Shown here: one piece after another, positions 53,482 through 64,000 of the stretch
How the letters are laid out: each line of letters opens with the position of its first letter
How positions within the stretch are numbered: position 1 is the stretch's first letter
Assembly: GCA_022414725.1 (NCBI GenBank)
Contig: CM039462.1
Span: 76,010,515-76,074,514 of the forward strand
Reading direction: 5' to 3'
Length of the DNA: 64,000 nt
Source of the DNA: Microglena sp. YARC
Lineage: Eukaryota; Chlorophyta; Chlorophyceae; Chlamydomonadales; Chlamydomonadaceae
Position numbers and translations under genes: made by a program
The notes under the pieces: model-generated
The model's database searches: none
What the model saw: the letters and a program-made list of their open reading frames with translations, nothing else
What the model was told of the DNA's origin: nothing

Positions 53482-55904
53482 ATACTGCATTGCACTGCCA
53501 TGGACAGGCCATAGTCGACCGAAGACAAGCCCACTCCACAGCATCCAGGGGGGTCTTCCAACTATGTAGATGCATGTAGCTTACAGCCATTCAGCGGATC
53601 ATTTGGAAATCGAGGTCCTAGGTCGTACTTCGTACCTCAACTTTTGTATGGCCAGATTACGTCAGTTCTCCGTGAATTGGGATTTCTGGCCAAATCTGAG
53701 GTACAAACTGCGACCAATAATTATTTCGAAAAATCGATTCCCAAATGACTTGAAGTATATACCCTTGCACTACTGCCAGCTACACTACTACCCTCCCCTT
53801 GCACTACAGTGTTGTACTGCTCCTACAGTGTTGCCACAACACTGAACAACACTGTGTTCCTCTTGTCCGCTTGTCACGACTCAGAAGTCTATTCTTTGAT
53901 TGTTTCCCCTTAGCAAGGTTCTATATGCCGGCCATTCGGTGTTTAACCGTCTGCATAATACAATACTTTCCCGCGTGGGATAGCCACGGAAATCAGCCAG
54001 GGAGTGTGGCAGGGTTTGAACTCAGACCGATTATAGACATTCCCAGATCTCTACACCGACCGTTTAATGACTTGCCAAGGTCCCTCTTGACCGCAGTCGG
54101 GTGTGGCACTTGTGAATTAGTCTAAGAGAAGTGGCACTACTGATACTGTACTGCATCAAGTATTTAGGACGGGAAAATCATTTCTGTCTTACTCGTTTGT
54201 CTATGATTTCTCTATCAGGGTACTTCAACAAGTACGCGGCTGTGTGTGAATACGCACACTTCAGAGGGGCTCGTGCATGTGAACACGCACACTTTCACCA
54301 GGATGTGGATGTTAACACGCACATCCCAGCCCCCCTAATATGTGTTGCACCCACATCCCAGACCCCTTAGTTCGTGTTTGTGTGTCACTTTGTGGCAAGT
54401 GCGTAAGATGTAGCCACGCAATGATTGGAATGATTTGAATTACTGCCGTAGCAAGTTCTGTGGACAGTTGAGCCTGGTGAACATTCGAAGCAAAGGTCGG
54501 TCTGAAGTCTGAACCTTAAATCTCGATTTTTGAAATTTACCAGGATTTCACAATCAAGGCTTGAAGATCTCCCGACCAAAGACCATTCTGCGTGGATTGG
54601 TTGATTGATCCAGGATGTCACCGAAGATGAAGCAGACCTTGTTTGATTACTGTGAGTAATTCGCTGATTGAACTTGAACTTGAACTTGGTTGCATAGTGC
54701 CAGCCAGCAATTCGGCTGCTCGCCGTCTTTAACAGTAAAAAAACAAAAAACGAAAAGGCTGATATTTGCTGATTGTCTCATGCAGTTATGCGTCCAGATA
54801 GCCGTCACGCTGTCCATACCTTATATTCCTGCTCTATCAATGCAGTCAAGCCGAAGACTTCCAGCCCACCTGCGCCAACGAAGATGGAGCATCTACCTGC
54901 CCATATCAATGCTTGAACTGCTGGGTCGTTGCCTTCAATTTAAAATAGAAAATTCGAGAAAAATGCTGAAATGTATATGGTAATATGAAAAGCACCCTGA
55001 TGTTACAATTGACTCGCGAATTGTGACTGTGTTAGAAGCAACGTACAGGAATGTCGCCTTGGGGGCGAATAAGAAGTTCCAGGCGATTTACGAGGGGTCA
55101 AGGAAGGTTAAGGTCGCGAAGGCCATACAATGAAAACAAAGTTACACACACATTTTGACAGGGTGGCACACGCACACTCTCAAAGGGTTTCAAAGTACCC
55201 TGGTCCCTATTATTTTCCTCTTTATCCCCGAATCCTCTTAGCCCCAAATCCGGTGTCACCCCTAACAATTAGTGAGGTAGGTAACGTAACTCGTGTCATC
55301 CGTTGTACACTTCAGGCTGATGATTCGTCTGTGACCAGTTCGTCACTAGTGGCAGTTTCATGTAGTAATGTTATTGGTTATTCGAGTCCCTTTGGCCTAG
55401 TAGGCTCCCCAGAAGCTTCTTTACGTGTGACAACTGCTTCGAAATCTCAGAGGAATTATGAAAGTTATTTTGGAGGAAGCGAGAAGAATGAGGGAAGAAA
55501 TAGTTAGGGTTGTTCACCGATCCCATGACTAACACTATGTAATGTTACAGCCCAGAGGGTATCCAATAATCTAAAGGGACCTGCCCAACCTAAACTAATG
55601 AAGATAATTATATACTATCCGGAGGGGCTATTAACAAGCTCTACTGGTGGGGAAAACAGTAAAAAATATGATCCCCTACCTGCGAATCAGAAGGGTGGGA
55701 CGGAAGACCTGAGATCACGTACTCCTCAGATAATTCAATGTAACACTCCAAATGGTACCTAATAGACAATGTCCAATAAACACGTTTTGTTTTGCTGGGG
55801 ATACTCACCGGTGGAGGTGGGCCTGCAATCTTCCAGCTTTTAGAATTGTCACAAGGTTATATTTGACGGGAATTCGGCGTCGAGCCATCTTCAGAATATA
55901 GTAC
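53482..55904. other. Region downstream of the RBR ligase gene
   Basis: No intact gene recognised. 55437-55540 is a decayed copy of the end of exon 13 (GAGGAAGCGAGAAGAATGAGG; CCCATGACTA). GTTACAGCCCAGAGGGTATCC-family copy at 55545-55600. 54230-54350 has short ACACGCACAC repeats. Confidence 0.55.
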
Positions 55905-57227
55905 AGGTTAATAAGCAGGTATATATATAGATGTATAGATGGATGGATCAATAGATGTATAGATGGATGGTTGAATAGATGTATAGATGGATGGATGAAT
56001 AGATGGATGGATGAATAGATGTATAGATGGATGGATGAATAGATGTATAGATGGATGGATAAATAGATGGATAGATGGATGTAGGGTCCCCAAAGTTTAA
56101 GCCCATGTATGTTTATTTGTGCATATCTCGTGTGAAGACAGATTCATCACATTGTGTATGGGTTGCAGTTGGGCTTTTTTACAAGTAATTTAATGATGTG
56201 GTGCATGGCCATCCTTTTGCTAGGTGCTCCTTGTATTCCCATGCCTCAAATTTGATGTAAATGGGCTATTCACGTTACACACACAATCCAAGGGTGACAC
56301 TTTAAAACATGCAAGTGAACGGACCAAGTTGCAAGCTATGTTTGGGTGCCCATGTGGCATGTATTGGGAATACATGGAGTACACATCCATAATAGGTAGA
56401 GCTGCTAGGTGTGCACCATGTGCCATGCACTTGGATATAAATGCCACATGACACTGCCTAGGCACCCCCATTAAGGCTTGCATATGGAGGGAGTGCTCAT
56501 GGTGCCCATGAGGCCTAGCCAGACCTCCACCCCTACATGTAGGTGTACCCTATGCATCCCTTAAGTATGCTTTTTGGTTACCTAGACAAAGCTTGTAACT
56601 TGGTCCGATGACTTTACCATTTGAACGTCGCATACCGAGAAAAGATCACCAGCCTGGCTCCGACTGGAGTTCCGATCTCGCTCTACCACCGAGCCTGGCC
56701 TTAGACATGGAGCTGTCAGAGAAGACGCAATTAAAGTTGAGCCCAACTACTCTTGCTATGATGCAGTATAGAAGATGAAATTCGCTTAAAGCGTCGTTGC
56801 CCCTAAAAAAAAGTGGCGCCATGGGCCTAAGCTCTGCGCACCCTAATGGATGAATAGATGGATATATGGATGATTGAATAGATGGATAGATGGATGGTTG
56901 AATAGATGGATAGAAAGATGGTTGAATATATGGATATATGGATGGATGAATAGATGGGTATATGGATGGATGAATATATGGATATATGGATGGACGCATA
57001 TATGGATGGATATATGGATGGATGAACAGATGGATATATGGATGGATGAATATATGAATAGATGGATGGATGAATAGATGAATAGATGGATGGATGAATA
57101 TATGGATATATGGATGGATGGATATATGGATAAATGGATGGATGCATAGATGGATGGATGGATAGATGAATAGATGGATGGATGGATAGGTGGATAGATA
57201 TATAGATTGATACATAGATAATATATA
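55905..57227. repeat. GGATGAATAGATG satellites around unrecognised DNA
   Basis: 55915-56085 and 56845-57225 are GATGGATGAATAGATG-type satellites. Between them 56090-56840 is non-repetitive DNA without a recognised gene. Element C is inserted at the right end of the second block. Confidence 0.75.
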
Positions 57228-57424
57228 TGACAGAGTTCAGGGGACGTAAGGAGACCAGGAACGAAGTGTTTAGACAACTGGACAGTTGAAAGAGCCGAGG
57301 GACGCCTCTTGAGAGAGGAGTCCTGACGGCAAACCCCAAAACCCTTAGGTTACGGGAAAGGAAAGACGCGATAGGTTGCGTAGCCAATAGGCCAGGTAGA
57401 ACCAATGAACAGCTAAAGCTGACA
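57228..57424 (-). repeat. 3' LTR of element C
   Basis: 197 bp, TGACAGAGTTCAGG to AGCTAAAGCTGACA on the plus strand; GGTGGAG precedes it in transcription sense. Confidence 0.95.
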
Positions 57425-58050
57425 CTCCACCTGTTCTAACTGTCAAGAAAATTATACCTTCAAACCTTTAACAATAAACTTCGAAAAAGAAATCTGAAAC
57501 TCAAAAACAAGCAGAAAATAAATCTAATAGAGAGAGACATCCTCAAGGGCGACACCGATACTTCCAATATCATTCTAAGATTTAACCAACCTAAATGTTC
57601 ATCTAAGGAGGGGAAAAAGCGCAGAATAGTACCACACTCCACCTAACTGAAGCAAACTCTATTTACGCCAATCAGGGCTAAAAGAGGTAAAACAGTTACT
57701 CAGACCTTGCAGGCTCCATCCTTGGACCGCAGGTGTAACAATCCCAAAACCAGGTGCAATTTCTACCCAAAAGAGGGGAAATCAAACAAAAATAATAATA
57801 ATTCCAAACAGATCTACCAGCGAGGTAGTCATGACCAGAGACTCGAGGTAAAATCAACCCCCAAAATCCAGTGCGACAGGTCTATACAAACTACATACCC
57901 ATTCACCATCGCTACAGGATTGGAGTCGTACAACACTCGAGGTGAAGCAAGGGCAGTAGACCTGAAGCAAATTAATATACAGAAATCACCGCAGGTGGGC
58001 ATCGAAACCCGCGACTCCCGCAGAGAGCACAAACCTGAACTGCAGAAAAA

Positions 58051-61000
58051 TCACTGTAAATCAATAAACCTAGGGCGAAGCTTGTACTTGACCAAACCAA
58101 GCATACCATTCTCACTCCAAAAAACCTCTGCGGGGAGAGGCTTAGTGAAAGTATCAGCCAACTGCAAGGAGGTATGCACCTTAGTAACACCGATGCGCTG
58201 GCTTAGAACCAAATCCTTGATGTAGTGATGCATTATATCTATGTGTTTAGCCTTGCTTTCAAGCTTGTAGTCCTCTGTCCAGGACAGAGCTACCGTGGCA
58301 TCACATTTGATAGTAATCAAGTGAACAGGCAATCCCAGGTCTACCCTAAGATGCTTGAGCCACTGAACTTCCCTCGCACAACCAGCCAAAGCTTGATACT
58401 CAGCTTCCCCAGTACTAACTGCAGGGGTGATTTGTCGCTTGGATACCCAATTGACAATTCCACCAGAAGCTAGAAAAGCAAGACCAGTTTGAGATCTCCT
58501 GTCCTCCGGATCCTCACCAAAAGATGCATCACTGTAAGCAAGGAGCTCAAATTTTGGGTCATGAGTGTAGGCAATACCAATATAAGTATGCTTGCGAAGG
58601 TACACCAGAACCCTCAGAGCTGCATTCCAGTGAGCCTGAGTAGGTGCTGCTGTGAATCTAGAAAGTTGACTAACAGCAAAAGCAATATCAGGTCTTGTGC
58701 ACGTGGACAAGTAGATGAGGCTACCAACCAAAGATGCGTACAAAGTGTTGTTAGGTAGAACAGGACTGCCAATGGCATGAACTGTAACTGACTTAGACAC
58801 CATGGGCACCTCAGACGTAGCCTTCAACTTCTCTTCCCCTGCATTAAGCTTGAACCGCTCAACCATCCCATTAATAGCATTATGCTGACTGAGTACAATC
58901 TTCACACACCGCCCCTCATCATCAAGGGTAACATTACAGTCCAAAGAGAGGAACTGTTCAGGTACTCCCATTTCTGTAATAACCCACCCGTTATTACGCA
59001 AGATGGTAATAAGTGCATCATAGAGCACGAGCTCATCAACAGCAATCCAAAAGTCGTCGACATATGTCAGGACCCAGGACCACAGGCCATCAGCATCCAG
59101 GCGCACAAAAGTGCTGGATCAGAGAGCGTCGGTCGGAAACCTGCAAGGCGAAGAACCTGCAGGACATTGTCATGCCAAGCTCTAGGGCCTGCTTCGATCC
59201 ATACAAGCTCTTCACAATGCGACAAACCAGGGGTTTTCCATTAGGCCCAACCTTGATGAAGCCGTCAGGCTGCCTCAAGTACAATTTGAGGTTGGGATCT
59301 ATCACTCCATGAAGGAATGCAGTCTTCACATCAATTTGCCTGGAGAACATCTTACGATGAACAACACCTGCAAGTAACACCCTCAAAGTCGCTTTAGAGG
59401 TGACCGGAGCAAAAGTCTGGTCGTACTCAATACCAGGACGCTGCATGTAACCTCTAGCCACAAAACGCGCTTTGTAGCGCTCCACTCTTCCATCCTTACC
59501 CAACTTTTTAGTAAATAACCATCTGGCAGACATAAGTCTGTACTCATCCCAGGATGAGGCTCCAGAATCCAAGTACCATGACCCTCGAGGGAAGCGATTT
59601 CATCTCTCATTGCTAGCTGCCACTCTTCCCTCTCAGGGTTATCGAGCGCTATAGCTTGAGCATAAGAAAGCTCACAATGGATGGAGATAAAAGCAGCACC
59701 AACTGGTTCTGGTACCTCTTCTGCAGAACCATCAACAGACGGGGATGGAGGGGATCGCTCCACCTCATCAGAAGTATCAACCAGCAATAGAAGGAGAAGG
59801 GGAAGGAACTAAAACATCAGGAACCGTAACATCTGGCACTGAAGGGTATCGCTTCAATACCGATTCATCTAATAAACCAAACTCAGGAACCTCCCACGCA
59901 TCCTCCCACTTGATCTAACTCCAAGAGCAGAAGGAAGAGGGGGTGGACGAGGCTCCCGAGGTGTAACCTTTGAGAGCAGTGATTGTATCACTCTCCCAGG
60001 AGGTAGCTCTGGACGTCGAACGTCCGGCGCATCTCCCACATCACCTAACCCAATCCAACCTGGGGCTGGCATGCTCATAGCAGACGCTAGAGTAGAATCA
60101 CTGGCTGTATCACTAGAGTCAACATTACCTAAGTCACTAGGCAGTTGCTCATCCCGAGCAATAGGAAGTTGCAGAACCTCAGGCTCGAACAATGGGTTAC
60201 CACTAACAAGGAAAGGAGTCTCTACAATTTTATCTAGGCCGCTAGCTCCACCTTCTCCCCTTAAATCACTAACAGCCAGGACAGAGGGTGGGAGGATAGA
60301 GAATGGAAGGCAGCGAGTCGGAATAATTTCCGCAGTCTTAGTGTCAGGCACAAAAACAGGGGAGACATTGGGGGCAGCAGCCTGCCGAGAACGTAGGTTC
60401 ATATGGAAAACTGCTCCCACATCTGTTTCCATCTGCCTGAGTCCTGTAGAAGATATTCTTATGCTGCCGGTTCAGTACGCCCCTCAGTGACGGCCAAGGG
60501 AGAACCAGAAGCAAAAGAACTCCCATCATACACCAATTGCCCATCGACGGGCACTGGGCCAGTGCCCTCAAAAAAGGTCACGTCACGAGCCTCAATCACT
60601 TTGTGCAACTTTGGAATCCAGATCTGGTAGGCCTTCGACACCACACTATACCCCACCAGTCTACCCTGGATACTCTTAGGATCCAATTTCCCCCGCTTCT
60701 TCCCATCTAGTAGGGTTACATAGGCTATACACCCAAAGACGCGGAGGTGGGACACCTCGGGGACGCGCTGATAGAAAAGCTCATACGGAGTCTTTCCATC
60801 TTTCGTCTTTGTGGGTAACCGATTTCGAAGGTACGAAGCAGCCAAGAAGGCATAGGGCCAGAAACCCTTGCTCATCCCTGATTCTATCAGCATCGTACGA
60901 GCCATAGCAGCAACTACCCCATTGAACCTCTCAGCAACCCCATTTTGCTGTGGGCAATACACGCTACTATGTTCGTACGTCGCATTTACCTCATGAAGCC

Positions 61001-61995
61001 AGTCAACAAACCATTTGACCAAAAACTCTTTTGCTTGGTCCCCCCTAAGCGTTCGAAATGCTACCCCTAAAAGTTCCGCACTCCACTTCTTAATCGTAAA
61101 TTGGATCTGCCATGCAGCATCCGATTTCAGTCTAATCGGATAACCGCACTCCACCCAGAAAAATCATCAACTATGACAAGAATATAAAGTTCCCCTCTCG
61201 ACCCAGCACTGAACGGCCCCATGATATCAATATGTATCAATTCGAGCGGCGCGTGAGTATTCCTAGTACGATTTGGGTATGGTTTGCGTATGGCCTTACC
61301 CAAACAACATGCATCACAAGGGTCCTGTGAGAACTTTTGAAGTGCAGCCCTGGTAAAGTTGGGTCCGCCAGTAACAGTGCCGGAGTGCGACAACATGTGC
61401 ATAGCCGGTTGACCAGGATGGCCAAATCTGCGGTGCCATAGTTTCGCACTGTCACGACAAGTAACTGTAGGATCGCCTTGACCAGGAGTAACAGTTTCAG
61501 CAGAAAACGCCGAAGAACTCGCGACGCCCGCGGATGAGAATCAAGGATAGGGCAGTGTACCGATTCGAAGCGGTAAACACCACACGTGGTGGCTGGAACA
61601 GTCCAAAGAGTCCTAGACACTCTGGTGGCAGTACAACGATCTGCATCAAAACTAATGATACAACCCTGGGACCTAGCCGTAGCATTTACACTGAGAAGGT
61701 TAACAGGACAATTAGGTATGTAGAGCACATTGTCTATGGTAATGGGGGCCTCAAGCCACTCATTACATAGTTCAATGGTTCCAATACCAACTGCCTGCTG
61801 AACAACACCATCTCCAAATCTAACAGAGGGGCAATTTGCCTGATATCTGATGGATTTAAAGAGGGTGACGTCCCCAGTCAAACTCCGACTAGCCCCACTG
61901 TCTAAGTACTAGGTAGCTTCGACACAATCATCAGCCTGAGCAGGCGCCCAGGCTGTTTCAACACTAATGAGAACGGGTAACGGGGGGTTTGCATC
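58051..61995 (-). pseudogene. pol: Element C pol (frameshifted)
   Basis: Protease-side frame 61881-61237, integrase frames 61402-61127 and 61154-60459 (QQNGVAERFNGV), linker 60432-59869, RT 59572-59090 and RT/RNase H 59106-58051 with YVDD, RRSQTG and STGEAEYQAL. The integrase frame ends in TAA at 60459, and the next frame lies -1, as in A. Non-functional. Confidence 0.87.
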
Positions 61996-63587
61996 TCACT
62001 TCTTTGCAAGTAGAGCCATCTGAGCCATCAATGCGGTAATATTCAGCACGGCTGACTGGTGCAGCTCCTCCTCCACCTCGTGGTGGTGGCTTCTTCTGAC
62101 CGCCACGACCTCCACGAGCAGCAGCACCACGAGGGCGAAGCTTCGGGAACTACGTCCAGCAAGTTTCCGAAGCGTGTCCAGGGCGAGGGCAGTAGATGCA
62201 CTGCGGCACTCCACTGCCCTGAGGTAATCCTGCAGCAGCCATTGCTGGCAAAGGGGAGGGTAGGTGAGTGGGGGTTGATTTGACCCATGGTGGGTAGTGA
62301 GGGTGATTAGACAGCAGCCTCTGGTTTGCTGTGTCTATGGACTCATAACGATATTGCACTTCAGCAAACGTGATCTGATTCTCAACAAACTCAGGACCAC
62401 TGAACATGGTCAGCAAACCAGAAAATCGAGGATGAGATGCACCAGCGATCGCGATCTCTCAATACATTGAAATCCGGAAACTGTTGTAGCCGATTTGAGT
62501 AGCATGAGTGCCAACCTTTTCACCCTATTGAAATAGGTTGTAGGGGATTCAGAGTAGGTCATCTGAAACCGCCCTCAAATCAGCTACCAGTTTCGGTCCC
62601 AATCTACGAGCATGCTGCACTGCCCACGACTCCACCTCATCATAGATCTCCTGACAAGAACCATAGTGCCTAAAGACCTCCTGTAACTCCTTGCTCATTG
62701 TGAGTAACATGTAGGAAAAAGCCTTTTCCTCATTGCTAACCCACACATCAGAGCCATCATGTAACCTAAGCCTGGCCTCAGCCCATCTAGAGCCCTGATG
62801 GCCTCAGCATCAGAAACACGATCAGGAAAATGAAAGTCAACAGGAGGCAGGGGTGTCCTAGAAGCCTGCTTGAGGCGCTGCAAATTTTGACATCTGCTGA
62901 TTCAGTTCAACTCGGTACGCCTCTACATTCCTATCCATCTCTTCCTCCGTCAACGGAATCAAATCAGGGTCACCCCTCAAAATCCCACTTGAGCACTGCA
63001 CTCGCGGACGTCTTACCGCGAGGGGATTGACCCAAGAACGCCTGGCGGCATTCTCAGCATCAATCCCCGGTTCACCTCCACCTTCTTCACCAGCAATGCC
63101 TGTCACAGAAGAGACCTCAGACGAGTCCTCAGGGAGAGGCTCGTTCCTAGCTCGCTCCTCCAGATCGGCAGGAGTAGGCCTGCCGGAGCTTCCTGTAGGG
63201 CCGAAGGTCCTCATTGAAACAGAGCCACCGGCAGCGAGGACTCCAGCGGTCACAGACGATGCCGAAGGTCCGGCTCCTCCAGCGTGGCAGAGCCCCTGGG
63301 CGGAGAAATAGAGCGATGAAATGGCCGGCCAGGGTTTACCCCGCCAGCGCGTGTCCACATTGACCGCATGGTTTGAAGGCGCTCCCGCTTGTTGTCGGGA
63401 GGTCGATCCAGCCGTAACACGACGTTGTAGCCACTGTGCAACTGCAGGCAACAGCGCTCGGGACAACATGGTCGCCAAGGTTCGCCAAACGTAACGCAGG
63501 AATGACATTGAACAGCCACTCCTCGTAATTCTCGTAGTCGAGTTTGGCGAGGTCCTTAATCATCGACAGGTTGACTGACGACATGAT
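61996..63587 (-). pseudogene. gag: Element C gag (several frameshifts)
   Basis: Opens with the same MSSVNLSMIKDLAKLDYENY as A. An extra T near 63450 shifts the frame after HVVPSAV, and further shifts lie near 62880, 62740, 62550-62450 and 62200. The zinc knuckle CIYCPRPGHASETC remains readable at about 62200. It keeps CGA where A has a TGA. Confidence 0.85.
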
Positions 63588-63648
63588 GCCGAGCTTCTCA
63601 ACGTCCGCAGTGGCGTACGCTTTAGCGCAACTGATGAGACCTATAACC

Positions 63649-63845
63649 TGACAGAGTTCAGGGGACGTGAGGAGACCAGGAACGAAGTGTTTAGACAACT
63701 GGACAGTTAAAAGAGCCGAGGGACGCCTCTTGAGAGAGGAGTCCTGACGGCAAACCCCAAAACCCTTAGGTTACGGGAAAGGACAGACGCGATAGGTTGC
63801 GTAGCCAATAGGCCAGGTAGAACCAATGAACAGCTAAAGCTGACA
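63649..63845 (-). repeat. 5' LTR of element C
   Basis: 197 bp, three substitutions from the 3' LTR. In transcription sense it is followed by GGTTATAGG, as in A. Confidence 0.95.
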
Positions 63846-64000
63846 ATATATTTATTTATAGATAGATATAAAGAGACAAGATAGATGGATGGATGGATGG
63901 ATGGATAGATTGATGGATTGATGGATTATTGGGTGGATGGACAGATAGATGGATGGATGAATAGATTGATAGATAGATATATAGTTAGATAGATATACAG
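63846..64000. repeat. GATA/GGAT satellite, right edge
   Basis: ATATA target duplication followed by GATAGATGGATGG-type repeats that continue the block interrupted by element C. Confidence 0.9.

Larger units (their letters stand above)
57228..63845 (-). mobile_element. Ty1/copia LTR retrotransposon C (A family), minus strand
   Basis: LTRs 63649-63845 (5') and 57228-57424 (3'), 197 bp each, differing by three substitutions. Target duplication ATATA at 57223-57227 and 63846-63850. Internal sequence matches element A throughout, but gag and pol have about ten frame lesions, including a 10-bp deletion near 61525. It sits within a tetranucleotide satellite. Confidence 0.95.

Noticed and set aside
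54020..54045. Second SINE or tRNA signal (GGGTTTGAACTC)
   Set aside because: Isolated B-box-like motif without an A box at proper distance.

Overview
The window is nuclear DNA of a eukaryote, most likely a green alga (Chlorophyta). The genes are split by many GT-AG introns, there are Ty1/copia LTR retrotransposons, a short CCCTAAA (plant/alga-type) telomere-like tract, and dense mini- and microsatellites with long poly-G/poly-C runs. No bacterial operon, rRNA gene or CRISPR array is visible. The lineage is inferred from style and not proven. Two host genes can be rebuilt exon by exon from splice sites, reading phase and protein motifs. Gene 1 (minus strand, about 8659 to 181) is a serine/threonine protein kinase of six exons, about 370 residues, carrying VIK, HRD, DFG and APE motifs. 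Gene 2 (plus strand, 26829 to 53481) is a 13-exon, roughly 1341-residue RBR ubiquitin ligase of the Ariadne family with an ankyrin-like N-terminus, i.e. ANKIB1-like. Only about 15% of its 26.7 kb span is coding. All twelve of its exon junctions, and all five of the kinase's, agree in phase. Between the genes (10682-25553) lies a retrotransposon nest. Element A (plus, 10848-17472, 5-bp target duplication CCCTG) sits inside the LTR of an older, truncated element D (plus, 10682-18499). Element B (minus, 18500-25553), of the same family as D, abuts D's truncated gag. A fourth copia, element C (minus, 57228-63845, target duplication ATATA), belongs to A's family and lies inside a GGAT/GATA-type satellite at the right edge. 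Nearly all copies carry frameshifts or nonsense codons although their LTR pairs are almost identical. The most striking pattern is in the introns. At exon after exon, in both genes, the intron holds tandem or scattered decayed copies of the neighbouring exon end together with its splice donor or acceptor. The introns therefore seem to have grown largely by repeated duplication of exon-intron junctions, leaving arrays of decoy splice sites. On top of this lie several short dispersed elements: a MITE family with long inverted repeats, hAT-like MITEs with TAGGGA ends and one perfect 8-bp target duplication, a GTTACAGTCCAGGGG repeat family, and a GGCGGAGCC family ending in a small hairpin.
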